Shown: positions 20,864 through 32,275, counted from the stretch's first letter. The stretch is DNA of 64,000 bases from Gymnothorax reevesii (GCA_029721435.1 CM056574.1:7060001-7124000), one strand, 5' to 3'. Numbers and translations are program-made. Notes: generated by a model from the letters alone, not told the origin.

Positions 20864-22194
20864 GTCAGCTCCTTTTCTCTCTCCGCCTGTCTCCTACAGG
20901 CGAGGGGCAGGGCTTCGGGATTATTGACAAGTATAGGGGGGAAATCCTAGAGTTCTGCCCCTGTCCCGGCTGTCCATTTCACATCGCAATCAATTCAGAT
21001 ACTTTTTTTGCTTTTGACTAACCTCCCCTGGTCAATTACACCAAAGAAAATACCCCTCAGTCTTTAACCCCGCCCATCTGTCTGTAATGAGTCAGGCCAA
21101 AGCAACAGAGCACAGAAAAGTTTGAATCCAAGACAAATACTATTTGAAAGCCATTTCTGTTCACATCTTATTTGAACTTAGACATGTCCTTCAGTTTCAT
21201 GAGGCAGGAATCTGTTTGCTGGTGGATGCAGTGGAAAGGACTGTTGTGTTTAATGCAATAACAGGAGAACAAACATGCAAAACATTGTTATTCATTCTTT
21301 AGTCCAATTATTTGCACCTGATGTGACTTGGTCGCACTGCATCTGGGGTGAAGGGGTTGGAAGAATGTTTGTGGAGGTGATGGGTCACGTCTGATCGCAC
21401 CAGCTTCAGGGAATGTGAGACATTGCCACAGAACATGTAAACGTTGAACAATAGCAAAAGATTAGTGGAATATACGCGAGGACACGCATGTGCTTGTGCA
21501 CGGGCTCAGTGCTGTCTGAATTTAGCTTCGGTGTTTGTGTCTAAAGGGCAGTTTGCCTCATTAAAGCACATTCATTATCACTGGCATCGGAGCAGAGACC
21601 CAGGGCATGCGCTGGGTGTCTGAAAATCACACTTTTACCAAAGTCATGTATTTAAACTTGATAAGGTTAACCGTTGAGGCTAACATTGGTAATGTCAGCA
21701 TCAGATGAACAGAGATACGCGAGTAGACACGGACACGCATGTGCAGACGCACACATTCACGTACAAACGCACACACTCTGCTCTCTCAAACACACACAGA
21801 CACACAAGTTTTCATAACTACACTTGTGAAGACATTGTAATGACTTACATCCATTCTGTACATCTTTATCAAACCCTTACCAAATTGCACCTGAGGCTAA
21901 GCCCAACTGCAACCACAGTCTTCGGTTTTATCTGGCGTAATCCTGTATGTTGACTTCCTTAAAAGTCTATGCAACCTCAAATGGCCTCACAGCATTGTGG
22001 TTTCTCAAGAGTTGATTCTAAGTCACACATTCACACATACACACACACACACACGCACATTGACCAGATTCCTTTATAGGACACCAAAGCACGTGATTCT
22101 GTTCAGCGGTCAGAATTGTGAAGACTCTGACTAATTTCCTACATAAGATCCATAACCCATGATTCAGTCAATAATCTGTGTTTTTCTCCTGCAG
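20864..22194 (+). other. trpc3: trpc3 intron with CA-rich microsatellites
   Basis: A 1.3-kb intron. CA-rich runs lie at about 21740-21800 and 22025-22052. No gene or mobile element is recognised. Confidence 0.7.
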
Positions 22195-22278
22195 TTAAAC
22201 CTCTTCTCGCAGTCTAATCTGCGCATCGCGGAGTCACAGAGCTTCAACAGCATCATGCACCAACCCAGCCGCCATCAG
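22195..22278 (+). CDS. trpc3: TRPC3, 84-nt exon of the C-tail
   Basis: A phase-0 exon after TTTTTCTCCTGCAG, ending CGCCATCAG before GTAGGG. It encodes LNLFSQSNLRIAESQSFNSI then MHQPSRHQ. Human TRPC3 has LNLFTQSNSRVFESHSFNSI here, whereas TRPC6 and TRPC7 differ strongly, so this exon is the best single proof of trpc3. In-frame length means that skipping would keep the frame. Confidence 0.95.
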
Positions 22279-23960
22279 GTAGGGCTAACCTGGGCCACAC
22301 CTGACCTGGACATAGCAGTTAGACGCCCATGTGTCTGTTTATAGCCTATTACCCAACCAGGACTGCAATCCCACTGTTTCAACAAGCTGTGCATTTGTCG
22401 TCATTCGCATGTTCCTGTTTTCAAGGATTCTTGTCACATCGAAGTAGACACTGAGGAGAATCAACCCACCTGATATGACTGTTATCACGTTAGCATTTGT
22501 TTACAGCCCTATAGGTAATTATTATCATTATTAACCTTTATTTAACCAGGAACACAGGACAGAAGGGTCATACTATACCTAATGGTCAGGGGTAAGGGCT
22601 GTTGTGGCAGTGTGGTTAAGTTTAGGGCTACTGTTACGCTTTGGTTAAGGTAAGCGTTTGAGTTCAAGGATAGAGGTTTTTCCAAGAGAGTCTTGACTCG
22701 CACTTGGAAATGTAAAACTCTCAGAAGGAGGAATCAAATTCTGTGCTTCAGTTCACGGCTTTGTTGATCCACCCAGGACATCCTTCACTGAAACGAAAAT
22801 ATGTCGTCAACACTATGAATGGATGATGACGACCTACTCAACCTACTTGTAGGTACAGTCGAGCCGGACTGTGCCGTGCGTGTTGGAATGATGACAGGCG
22901 ATAACGACCGTGCAGTGGACTGATAACAATCCGATGGCCAGGATCAACATTGTTAGAGGTGATACTGAAGTAAAGACAAAGGAAGTGACGAGCCAAACTT
23001 GCTTTGTATGAACTGCATGAGGTCTTGGCTTGTTATCATTTGCAATGTAATTTGTAACCAACTGATTGACTACAGTCTTCAGTTTGACTACTTAAAAAAT
23101 GCACCTCTGTTTATGAAGCCATCAGTGAGCACGCTTCGTTTGAATATCCTCCATGATTTGCGTACGTGAGTATGTCTGAAAAATGTGCCCTAAGATGGTC
23201 GATCCTTCAAAACAGGAAAAGAGAAATCATGACAAATTGACATCTTGTCCTAACCGTAGGCTGCAGTTGTGATAGAAAACATAATGAAAGTGGGCGCCCA
23301 GCATGCATACTGAAAACCTCTGCTCTGCAGAGTCAGCCCAGCACAAAGCCAGCAGCCTAACTTCTGTTTTTGGCCACATCTTGCCATGAATACTATGAAT
23401 TATAAAATTATAACCCAGTACTAGGCACTCCGGAGTGCAGAATCCAACATAATATTTTACAAATCCATAAACATGTAAATGTGTTTTGCAAAAATTCTCT
23501 CACAGAAAATTCTTTGTAAACTTTTCCATGATAGGACATTTTCTTACTTTGAATAGAAAAGTTTGTTCCAATCAAAATAGTTATAAGGCTTGATTCTTTT
23601 CACAAATGAAACGCACGGTCCATTTAAGACCTCGGGTGTGCAGTATTTGATATTTTAATGAATTCTATTGCCCAAGTTGTTGTACATAGAATGATGGATT
23701 TTAACATTTGGCCCAGTTGAAAATGTATGAGAGAGAAAGTGGAAAATCAAATCAAAACTTTTCTATGAATGCACCTCGTACACCTGCATGAAATAAATAA
23801 ATGAGCTCAGTTACTGAATAAGAGTGGAATTCCCTGATAATTGGTGATCAAGATCGAGAACTGATTACAGCTGTCATCGCCTAAGGAGATAGTAGAACGA
23901 TAGCAGGAGTTGGTGATCTGGTTGTGATACATAATCTTAATCATTTTCCAATCCCAACAG
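22279..23960 (+). other. trpc3: trpc3 intron
   Basis: 1.7 kb with donor GTAGGG and acceptor TCCCAACAG. A short CCTTTATTTAACCAGGAA stretch at about 22538 is a phrase common in fish dispersed repeats. No gene is seen. Confidence 0.65.
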
Positions 23961-24036
23961 CAAATTATGAAGCGACTCCTCAAACGTTACGTGCTGAAGG
24001 CTCAGGTGGATAGAGAGAGCGATGATGTCAACGAAG
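23961..24036 (+). CDS. trpc3: TRPC3, 76-nt exon encoding the CIRB (calmodulin/IP3R-binding) helix
   Basis: The exon starts CAAATTATG after TCCCAACAG and ends GTCAACGAAG before GTAGGA, leaving one base. It encodes [20 protein letters not shown] then DDVNE, the basic helix known in TRPC channels to bind calmodulin and the IP3 receptor. Confidence 0.94.
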
Positions 24037-24530
24037 GTAGGATCAGCCCAGAACTCCTGTTTGATTTGTGTTTGTTTCTTAAATGTGAAACTCAGGATAG
24101 AAGTTCTGCTTTCACTATCATAGCTTATAAGCCCTGATTTACCACTCACACATTTGTACTGTACACGCAGCACCGCATAACTCTGCACATCAGATCAAGC
24201 CTTGTGGTGCGAAGTTTTGCGGGAATGTGGCGTGTTTTCGATTTCGTGTTGCTGGTTATTTGAAAAAGGTAGACATCTGACATACTTTTGTCACAGTTTG
24301 GCTGTTTTCTTTGGTGGGCCTGAAAAGGCTGTTCTTAGTCTTAGCGCATTAAGCCAGCTAACTCACTGATCTGGGTTAGTGGAACAGGCCCCTGGTTTTG
24401 TTGGATTGGGTGCCATTGTGAGTAAGCTCAGGCTTCTATCCCTGTGGCTTCTGCTCGAGTGGGTTTTTATTGAACGTACGGTGAGTAGTTAGGGGCGGGG
24501 GCTAACGAGGAGCGATCTGTTTCCACGCAG
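24037..24530 (+). other. trpc3: trpc3 last intron
   Basis: 494 bp with donor GTAGGA and acceptor TTCCACGCAG. No other feature is seen. Confidence 0.75.
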
Positions 24531-24673
24531 GGGAATTGAAGGAGATCAAACAGGATATCTCCAGCCTTCGCTACGAGCTCCTGGAAGACAAGTCACACGC
24601 CACGGAGGAGCTGGCTCAGCTGGTGCACAAACTTGACGACAAGCTGAAAACCGCCATGACGCGTTGCCAGTGA
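24531..24673 (+). CDS. trpc3: TRPC3, last coding exon (C-terminal coiled coil)
   Basis: After TTCCACGCAG the exon encodes [20 protein letters not shown], the coiled coil that holds the tetramer together below the pore. It continues [20 protein letters not shown] and ends TAMTRCQ before TGA at 24671-24673. The end resembles human TRPC3 (which also finishes shortly after the coiled coil), not the longer TRPC6/7 tails. Open frames on the opposite strand here are shadows. Confidence 0.95.
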
Positions 24674-25325
24674 CAACCGCTGCCAGAGATGGAGCGGTGA
24701 GGATCGGTATGCAAGGCAACGTCGCAGGACGGCAGAAGTGGCAGGACGCAGCTGTGGAGTTCTGCCGGTCTGCCCAACCCACTGTGGGACTGCACGGCAA
24801 AATCTGCAGTGTAGCATTAACTCCAGCAGTTTACTTTTAACTCTACAAGTGTCACTTCTTAGACTTTATGAGTTGATTTTACGGTGCTGGAGTTGATTTG
24901 ATGTGAGCCATTTTGCTGTGTTCAAGAGCTTTTTGACCAATATTCGTGGCTGGTTATAGGGAATGCTGCTTATTTCTGTGTATTTGTGAAAAACTTACCT
25001 CTCTCTGCGAAGAATTGCCAGTGTAATACCGGGGTTATGCGCAAGAATGTAAATCTGATGTTAAGTAGCACAAATTATGGCAAAATGAAACATTTATTAA
25101 CGGTTTGAACCTAATTATGCCTACTGTAGATTAGGCTATCATTCTGAGTAGTGGGTCGCTAATATAGGCCCAAAATTCCATATCACAAATTTCAGCATTT
25201 TCCTTGTCTGATATCCTGCTGCCTTGTGTTACCTCTCTATTGGACTGACGGTATGTTTCATTTTAATTTTTATTGAAAGATTTCTTCATTAAATAAAGAC
25301 AGTTTACTGACTTCCATTTTAATGA
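24674..25325 (+). other. trpc3: trpc3 3' UTR
   Basis: The untranslated tail of about 640 bases is inferred from the stop codon and the poly(A) signal AATAAA at 25292-25297. A second AATAAA at 26287-26292 could serve a longer form. Confidence 0.65.
25292..25297 (+). terminator. trpc3: Polyadenylation signal of trpc3
   Basis: A canonical AATAAA about 620 bases after the stop codon, followed by GACAGTTTACTG and a T-rich stretch. Confidence 0.65.
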
Positions 25326-26430
25326 TCGGGCCTTGTGCTTTCAATATCTTATTCATATCTATATATTATAAAATTTATGATCCAAATCACTGTTCATGCT
25401 CACATGCTATGAATTGAAGGCATTTTTTTTCATTCCAGGGTGCTGTCATATTTAATTTACAATGTACACAGTTGCTGTAACTGTGCACGTTCATAAACCA
25501 TTGATAAATATTCAAGAAATGGTGTGAGGTAAACAATGTATTGGCCTACCCTCTGAATAATTTTGTTTTGTTTAACCAGTTTTATTATTATGCAAACAAA
25601 CTAGAGCTGCCTCCATTTTTCAACAATAAAAAGGAACATTTCTTTGACTTTCTTTTTCTTCATTGGGGCAAACAACGTATTAGCAGACATCGATATTTTT
25701 TCTTGTGTTCCTCGGAATCACGGCATGTTTGATCAGATCCCACTTTGTCTTCAGAATGTATTTATTGCGTTTAGACCTTTCTTTAAATGTGAATGCTTGT
25801 GATCGGATCGCCGTCGACGGATGTTAGAGCCAAGCTTGTGCGAGCTCATAAACACTCTTGTCCTCTTGTCAAGTTTTTGATTTATTTACCTTCATGAAAA
25901 TTGTGCACAATTAGCTAAAATGTTTACAGTAATATAGGACCAATAGTTTCCTATTTATCTATGCAAGCTAATTCAATTTTTGTGGAATACTGATTGATGT
26001 GGGCTGAGTACATTTGGTCAACATCCAAAATATGAGTATTTGACGATCGCAATAGGTTTTCTAATGCAATAAAGAGAAATGCACCTGTGTTTAGTGTATG
26101 TATATCAACAAGCATCTTTGACATATTTGTGCAAATCTGCACTGTGAAACTGTATTACACCTTGACTGAAATAGCCCATGTTCTTTGCAGTGGTGACTTT
26201 GTCTTTTCAAACAATATTTGCACATGTAAGTGGAAATTCTGGGAGCTGTCACATGCAAAATTGCTCATCTGCACATTCAATAATCAAATAAAAACTGAGA
26301 AACATGATATTGCCATGTAATGACATCTGATGATGATTGTGTAATAAATAAGTTATAAATAAGTTCTAATAGAAGCAGCATTTGTAACGCAGAAGCAGTT
26401 ATAGAAGTAGTATTCGTAGTAGAGACAAAG
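25326..26430. other. Intergenic or long 3' UTR, no gene seen
   Basis: AT-rich DNA with small open frames only (25541-25732, 26087-26320). Because of the second poly(A) signal at 26287, part of it may belong to an extended trpc3 3' UTR. Confidence 0.5.
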
Positions 26431-26960
26431 TTCAGTCGAACGGCCGCCTCACCCCCTCAGCACCAAATCTGCAGTCATGTAAAATAAATCTGTTTCATGC
26501 GACAGGAGTCACCGCTGTTTACTGTGGTAGATCTCGTCAAAACCGTGACCACAGCCAACTTCACTTTTTTTTTTCTTTTTTTGTGGAGGGTGGGGGTCTT
26601 TATGGGTGATTTCCAGCGGTCTGTTATAAAGCGCGGCGATATTTTGATGATGATCTTTCGCAAACCGACGTACTGTATTTTTAGGCCCGTGATTAAATCA
26701 GCGTCTCCTGTGAAAGGATGTCCGCTTGGTTCGGCAAACCTACCATTAGAACCATGCCGACATTAAGCCTACAATATACCCCAGAAAATGCGCGTCGTAT
26801 TTTCATTTGAACTCTGTTATTTGAAGACCAGGAATAGATGAGCTCCATCCGCTTCAAAAAATTGTGTAAATTAACGTTAGCCCACCAGCAACTATAATTT
26901 TCATGACGGGGAAGAGCTATAGGTGTACATAAACTGTGACAACTGAGCTTCTAACAGCTA
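26430..26960 (+). repeat. Diverged direct repeat, first copy
   Basis: The block from CGGCCGCCTCACCCCCTC through CATAAACTGTGAC recurs, diverged, at about 27915-28290. Shared phrases include CGACAGGA, GTAGATCTCRTCA, ACAATATACC/ACAACATACC, CAGAAAATG, GTATTTTCATTTGAAC and CAGGAATAGATG. The second copy directly precedes the tRNA-Pro gene. No tRNA follows this first copy. Confidence 0.7.
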
Positions 26961-26995
26961 TTTAGGCCGATTAAAACATAAATTAAAAACTATCG

Positions 26996-27614
26996 GTGTA
27001 GGGGAAGGTGGGGCAAAACGGGCCCCTTAACGATTAGGCCTCACGTGATCAAAGCTGCGGCAGAAATTCAATGCGACTCATAGTGTTTACAAATCTTTAT
27101 TTACCTCCCATGAGAAAGCACATAATCAAAACGGCCCCAAACGGATATTTACTGGAGAAAGTCTCAGTTTTATGCATGTGGTGACTAAATTTGAATGTGG
27201 GGTAAAACGGCCCAAGGTTGGGGTAAAACGGACCAGGGGTCGTTTTGTCCACGACCGACTACAAAACATCTTGACCTCGTTAGTCAATGACGTTCCTGTG
27301 GCGGACTTTTTGATCTGTTCTCCACAGACCCTTGGAACAGACCATGCGATACACCATATGAGTAAAACAACTGCCACGCACCGTCAGTACTGACGCTTAT
27401 ACCTGGACAGGCTGCCGCAGGACTATCTGGTGCAGAAAATGTTATCGGCTTAGATCTTGAAGCGCAACGGCATTTCTCACGGTCGCCCTGGTGTTACTAG
27501 TTTCTCATGCGCACTTGTTCATTCCTACAATGAAACCGAGAGACAGCAGCAGCTGCAAAGTAAGTGCGGGCCGTATGACCCGAGGGGCCCGTTTTGTACC
27601 ACTTTCCCCTACAC
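26996..27614. mobile_element. MITE-like element with GGGGCAAAACGG motifs
   Basis: The left end GTGTAGGGGAAGGTGGGGCA (then AAACGGGCCCC) is inverted at the right end (GGGGCCCGTTTTGTACCACT, then TTCCCCTACAC), an inverted repeat of about 33 bp. The phrase GGGGTAAAACGG also recurs inside (about 27198 and 27218). No protein domain is seen, so it is a non-autonomous DNA element. I find no clear target duplication. Confidence 0.65.
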
Positions 27615-27752
27615 GCCGTGAGAAAAGGAGCTGTCAGAATTTATCAACTGTGGCTACTTTTCCTAGTCAAGGTCGGCATTTTGACCTTTTATTTTACCGT
27701 TCCAACAATGGGCCGAGATTAACTTTACGCGCTTATGAACTGAATGCGTTAT

Positions 27753-27790
27753 AATAATAATAATAATTATTATTATTATTATTATTATTA
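27753..27790. repeat. ATT/AAT microsatellite
   Basis: A run of TAATAATAATAAT then TTATTATTATT, a small self-complementary trinucleotide tract. Confidence 0.9.
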
Positions 27791-27904
27791 GTGGCAGCAG
27801 TAGATGAGTAGTAGAAGCAGTAATTGTAGAAGCAGCATGAGTCGCACAGTGGTTGCCCAGCTGTTGTTCACATAGTATCAGAGGTTGAGACTGACCGCTG
27901 CGCA

Positions 27905-28295
27905 GCTGGTGAGCATCAAACGGCCGCCCCACCCCCTCCGCACCATAAATCTGCTCTCATTTAAAATAAACCTGTTTAATGCGACAGGAAATAGCGGTTT
28001 CCTGCAGTAGATCTCATCAGAAACTGGACAACAGCCAGTTTGACATTCTGGTCGACTCCCTGCAGCCTGGAATAAAGCGCGTCGATAATTATTAGATTAG
28101 AACTATGGCAACGTTAAGTCTACAACATACCCAGAAAATGAGCGCCGTATTTTCATTTGAACACTTTTATCTGAAGATCAGGAATAGATGGGCTCTCTGC
28201 ACTTCAAAAATAATGGAGGTTAACTTTAAACCAATTGAAGTTGTCATTTTCTGGACGTGGAAAAACACTAGCTCTACGTAAACTGTGACCGTAAA
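27905..28295 (+). repeat. Diverged direct repeat, second copy, upstream of tRNA-Pro
   Basis: This matches 26430-26960 in order and strand, with many substitutions and small indels. It ends about 50 bp before the tRNA gene, so it may be tRNA-linked 5' flank that was duplicated. Confidence 0.7.
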
Positions 28296-28343
28296 CTGTA
28301 GTGTTACAATATGGTTACATAAAAAACCATCATTGTTATGTAT

Positions 28344-28415
28344 GGCTCGTTGGTCTAGGGGTATGATTCTCGCTTTGGGTGCGAGAGGTCCCGGGTTCAA
28401 ATCCCGGACGAGCCC
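28344..28415 (+). tRNA. tRNA-Pro (anticodon TGG)
   Basis: 72 nt beginning GGCTCGTTGGTCTAGGGG and ending in GGACGAGCCC. The 7-bp acceptor stem GGCTCGT/ACGAGCC pairs fully. The anticodon arm CTCGC-TTTGGGT-GCGAG places TGG in the loop, and the T arm is CCGGG-TTCAAAT-CCCGG. Internal promoter boxes are present: A box TGGTCTAGGGG (28351-28361) and B box GGTTCAAATCC (28394-28404). No intron. A TTTTT run at 28420-28424 can end RNA polymerase III transcription. It looks fully functional. Its 3' end with CCA added is exactly complementary to the primer binding site of Gmr1-like copy B. Confidence 0.96.
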
Positions 28416-28419
28416 TGCC

Positions 28420-28424
28420 TTTTT
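28420..28424 (+). terminator. RNA polymerase III terminator of tRNA-Pro
   Basis: A run of five T five bases after the mature tRNA end. Confidence 0.75.
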
Positions 28425-28912
28425 GCGAAATAATACACATTTTTATATAGTTTCAACAGTACTTGATGAAGACAGGGATGAATGCAGCGATTCTGCACTG
28501 GTCGCGATCTGCGGTGGAATTGACGAAGACTCCATAGCGCCTCACCAGGTTAGTCACTGTATCAAAAAATAACTGTCAGAACCATCCACAATGATTAGTA
28601 TTTCACAAGTTGGCACAAGCATGTGACCAAACATGTTTAACAAGTCTGCACAATAGGCCCGGACTATCATACAGTAATGAAGCATTCAAATCAACATGTT
28701 CTATGTCAACATAAGCCACATTGATCGACACATTCTTTAGTATGGTCAGATCTCTGATGGTGGGAAAGATTTATCTCACAGTGGAGTTAATGATGGCACC
28801 ATCACTGTGCGGCACCAAAAACAGGTTTACATTGATGTCATTTTCCTGTCCAAAAGGTACGAATACAAAGCTCTGATTGATATACTTCCGCCTACAATAG
28901 CTGAATAGGCCC
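28425..28912. other. No gene seen
   Basis: 488 bp between the tRNA gene and the TTAA transposon. I recognise nothing in it. Confidence 0.6.
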
Positions 28913-28916
28913 TTAA

Positions 28917-29752
28917 AGTGCCAGTAAATACCTTGCATGTGTTTTTTTTTTTAATTTCCAAAAATCAAGCTATCTGTAATATGGCCGAAAAAAAATAATA
29001 AAAAATATTTGACCAAAAATAACCTTAGGAAATGCAATTTTTCAAATAAGGGTTTCCCGGTCTAAAAATAGATCGGCTAGATTATTTACCGTGCAAAGCA
29101 TTGTGGGTCGAAATTGCGCACTGTAAACAAAGATGGCGTCGCGCGGACGAAAAAGAAGACAGACAGGAACGTTTTTGGAGAATGTGGAGGCAAACACGAT
29201 AAGCAAAACATAATTCCCCCATAATTCCCCACACTACCATTTACGTTGTATACTTTTATGAACTCGAGAAGCGCGAGAAATGTTGCTAAGAAAAACCAGC
29301 ACGGTATTTCAACTGACTAATCCATCAAAGTTAGGGCCAACTCATCATTGTCAATGCCCAGTCGCTCTCTCAGACTCTTCCACCGATCAATAGCACTCCC
29401 AATATAGCTATACTAGGGATCGTCTTCTTTTGGCATCAAGGGAAATTTTCTGGCGTTTTCTCTCCGAGGCTGTCAACTTGATTCTTTCCGCCATTGCTGT
29501 TGTGTGTGCTACGTCACACGTCACGTGGTACACAAGAAAGGGAACTTACTCTAATGACATCACATTTTCGCTCGCGCGACAGTTTGAGGGTTGAGTGAGT
29601 TTTTAACATCAAAATCCATATTTTTCGATGTCGTAAAAATTTGTATAACATATTGATGTGAAGATGAATGATTTCCCTACCTACTGATACCATTTTTATA
29701 TGTTGTCACAATTCAGATGTCATTGAAGACATGCAAGGTATTTACTGGCACT
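28917..29752. mobile_element. TTAA-flanked non-autonomous DNA transposon, 836 bp
   Basis: Inverted ends AGTGCCAGTAAATACCTTGC and the complementary right end GCAAGGTATTTACTGGCACT are perfect over at least 20 bases. They are flanked by TTAA on both sides (28913-28916 and 29753-29756). TTAA duplications are used by piggyBac and Kolobok transposons, and I cannot say which. No transposase frame is present. Confidence 0.85.
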
Positions 29753-29756
29753 TTAA

Positions 29757-30540
29757 AGTTGATCTTTGGTCCCTGCGTACATCTGACCTTCTGTAACCTT
29801 TGACCTTCAAAAACTACCCTCTATGGCGAGTGGCCACGAGTAATTCAATAAAAAATCTGTATACCCCTTCAATCGACGTCGCGCATGCAAGATATGTATG
29901 ATGGATGGACAGACAAACATTCAGGAAACAGTATGCTTCCTGAATACTGTGTAGGATGAGGGATAAAAAGGTTAGGATACTACACCGCAGACTTATAAGT
30001 TTATTTTGGGTGGTTGTCCACAAATCAACAGTGTGTACTAACTTGGCTAGCTACCTGCATAATTCAGCACAGGCAAGGTCCACAGTGAAACAAATTTAAA
30101 TAGCTGAAATTATCCTTTGATGGTTCAGCACATTGTGCAATGAGTCAAATCCAGGAACAACCCACAGTAAACTCCAGGACCTAGCACATCTGGCCAATGA
30201 CGACAGGCTCGGGGTGGAGGGTGTGCAACAGGCAGGACTTCTTACGCAATGACTTATGGGTTCTAGTCCTTTGTTCTTCCGTCTTTCTTCTCTGGCTTCG
30301 TTTGTTTAGTTGTGTAAACCCTTGCTGGGGCTCTGCTGTTCCTCTGGCTTTGTGCTCAGAATTAACGGTCCGTTGCACACTCAGCAATCAGGGAGTCGCA
30401 GTGGCACTCACAGGGCTCGAGCAGAGTGCATGAAAATCAGGCGGGCCCGCCTCCTCCTGAAAGAGCTGCTCTGATTGGTGCATTGGTGGAAGCAGGGCAA
30501 GTTACACGTGTCTTTTGGAATATTGCGAGGCTGTCTACTG
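29757..30540. other. No gene seen
   Basis: About 780 bp without recognised gene or repeat. Short open frames at 29814-30023 and 30197-30433 have no family resemblance. Confidence 0.55.
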
Positions 30541-30544
30541 GAAT

Positions 30545-30965
30545 AACAGAATGCTGTAAGAGCTGCCAAAGCTGGCTATTTTTCTAATCTGGTGTTAAAC
30601 AACATCGATAGGCCAAAGGTTTTGTTCAATGTTCTGGACTCCCTTTTAAACCCATGCATCACTGATCCCATTGTGACCTCACCTGCTCTTTGTAATGATT
30701 TTCTTGACTTCTTTGTCAACAAAATCTCTGCTCTGCGGTCAGTATCGCCTCCTGTTGCCTCTGACTCCTCTGGCCTCCCGATGTGTCTCGCTGTTTTTGA
30801 CCAGTTTAAACCCATATCGCTGTCTCAGCTGTTGGATGTAGTGCAGAAACTACGCCCCACAAACTGCCTCTCAGGTAGCACACCCTCTAGTCTTTTTAAA
30901 AAGGTTTTTAATTCTGTCAGATCATTCATTCTATTATTGTTAGTTTTAGCTCAGCCTGTTTTCCA
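30545..30965 (+). pseudogene. LINE fragment (linker between endonuclease and RT)
   Basis: The + frame from about 30550 reads AVRAAKAGYFSNLVLNNIDR, then SPALCNDFLDFFVNKISALR and PISLSQLLDVVQKLRPTNCL. This is the connecting region before reverse transcriptase in CR1/L2-type LINEs (compare the L2-type element at 37.5-37.9 kb, with ARSCYFSNLMQENKN, DDFLNFVNGKI and SPISLRELAKLV). It breaks off before the RT core. It may be the 5' part of the same older LINE whose 3' end lies at 40270-41150. Confidence 0.7.
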
Positions 30966-30969
30966 GCTT

Positions 30970-31734
30970 CATTTAAAGTAGGGATTCAAAGAAAATAAGT
31001 ACCCATAAAAGTGGTTCGTTATGGCAATTTCATGACATGTTGAAGGTTTTCACGAATATGAAAAGAGAAAAAAATGTTCATGCTACTTGATATTCGCTTT
31101 CAAAATGTTGCTACTTATCCACCGTAACCAGTACGCCAACAGTCTCATTTCCCGAGACGTCACACACGGGTTGTTTACTCAGAAAGTACATAGTTATAAT
31201 ACAGTGAACACTCTGAAAATTGTTTTCAATTTTGTTTTTAAAGCCTGAAGAATCAGAACTCTTGATGGATTTCTTCCAGATCTCCCAGTAGTTCATAATT
31301 TTATATCCCATGTTTAAATCTTTATTTTTTTTTCAAGCTAACGTCGTGAAAAGGTGATTTCTTTCATCGATGCGTATTAGTTTTGCTGCTTATTTTGGTT
31401 CGTTCCGTGCTGCAAAAAGTCTGGTCGCCCCGCAGGCTATATACTATACATGAACGCGTTGTCTAGTTTAGAAAGAAAATTATGTTTTTACTGGAGTCAT
31501 GCTACCATTCTGAGGAAGGCTGGATAAGCCGATGCTCTGGGCTACAAAAAAGATCAAGTGGATTCTCATAACAGTGATTGTCTGATATAGAAATATGGAG
31601 TGACGAGGTCGATGCCATTTAGAACACAATCGTACCCCTCAAATATCTCCATCCAACACCTCAAAAGCAGCCTGAATCATCCGCCTGAACATCTCATGCA
31701 CTCAAGCTCAATTTCAGGTCTTAATTGCTTTTTT
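30970..31734. other. No gene seen
   Basis: 765 bp of AT-rich DNA with only small open frames (31111-31311, 31600-31842). I recognise nothing. Confidence 0.5.
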
Positions 31735-32275
31735 ACCCCTCAGCCGACGAAAGTCGGTCGAGGGGTATTGTCGTGGCTCGCCGCATCCATCTGTCTATCC
31801 GTCCATCTGTCCGTTAACTTTTCCTTTCTGGACGATAGCTGAAAAACACCAGGGGCAAATACGCTCATTTTTTGGTGGTATGTTGGGGGTGGTTAGAGGA
31901 AGCTCCCTATAAATTTTTCTCTCGCTCTGAGACTCAATATGGCCGCCACGGCAGCCATCTTCGTTTTCGTTTCCGGACAATAACTGAAAAACGCCTCAGC
32001 AAATTGTTCTCATTTTTTGGTGGTATGTTAAGGGTGGTTACAGGAATCTCCCTTTTGATTTGTGTCCCGCTTTGATAATCAATATGGCCATCACGCCAGC
32101 CATTTTCATTTTCCTTTCCAGATGATAACTCAAAACGGCCTTGCCAAATGTTCTCATTTTTTGGTGGTATGTTAGGGCTGGTTACAGGAAGCTCCCTATC
32201 AATTTGTGTCCCGCTCCGATAATCAATATGGCCACCAAGAAAGTGCAAGGCTGAGGGGTCCCGCTCGTGACTGTG
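31735..32275 (+). repeat. GGACGG-family repeat with three tandem units of about 120 bp
   Basis: It starts with a short hairpin CCGACGAAAGTCGG and a CCATCTGTCTATCCGTCCAT tract. Three tandem units follow, each with CATTTTTTGGTGGTATGTT, then GGTTA, AGGAA, CTCCC and CAATATGGCC (about 31860, 32005 and 32155). It ends GCTGAGGGGTCCCGC. Related to 8520-8805. The last unit is included in the large tandem duplication to the right. Confidence 0.75.

Noticed and set aside
22538..22556. CCTTTATTTAACCAGGAA as a complete SINE or transposon
   Set aside because: Only a short phrase common in fish repeats is present. No ends or internal promoter are seen.
24546..24817. Two minus-strand open frames opposite the last trpc3 exon
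   Set aside because: They are shadow frames of GC-richer coding DNA. The + strand exon is fully supported by family similarity and splice phases.
26287..26292. Second AATAAA as the main trpc3 poly(A) site
   Set aside because: It is 1.6 kb after the stop codon and an earlier canonical signal exists. Without transcript data it can only be a possible alternative.
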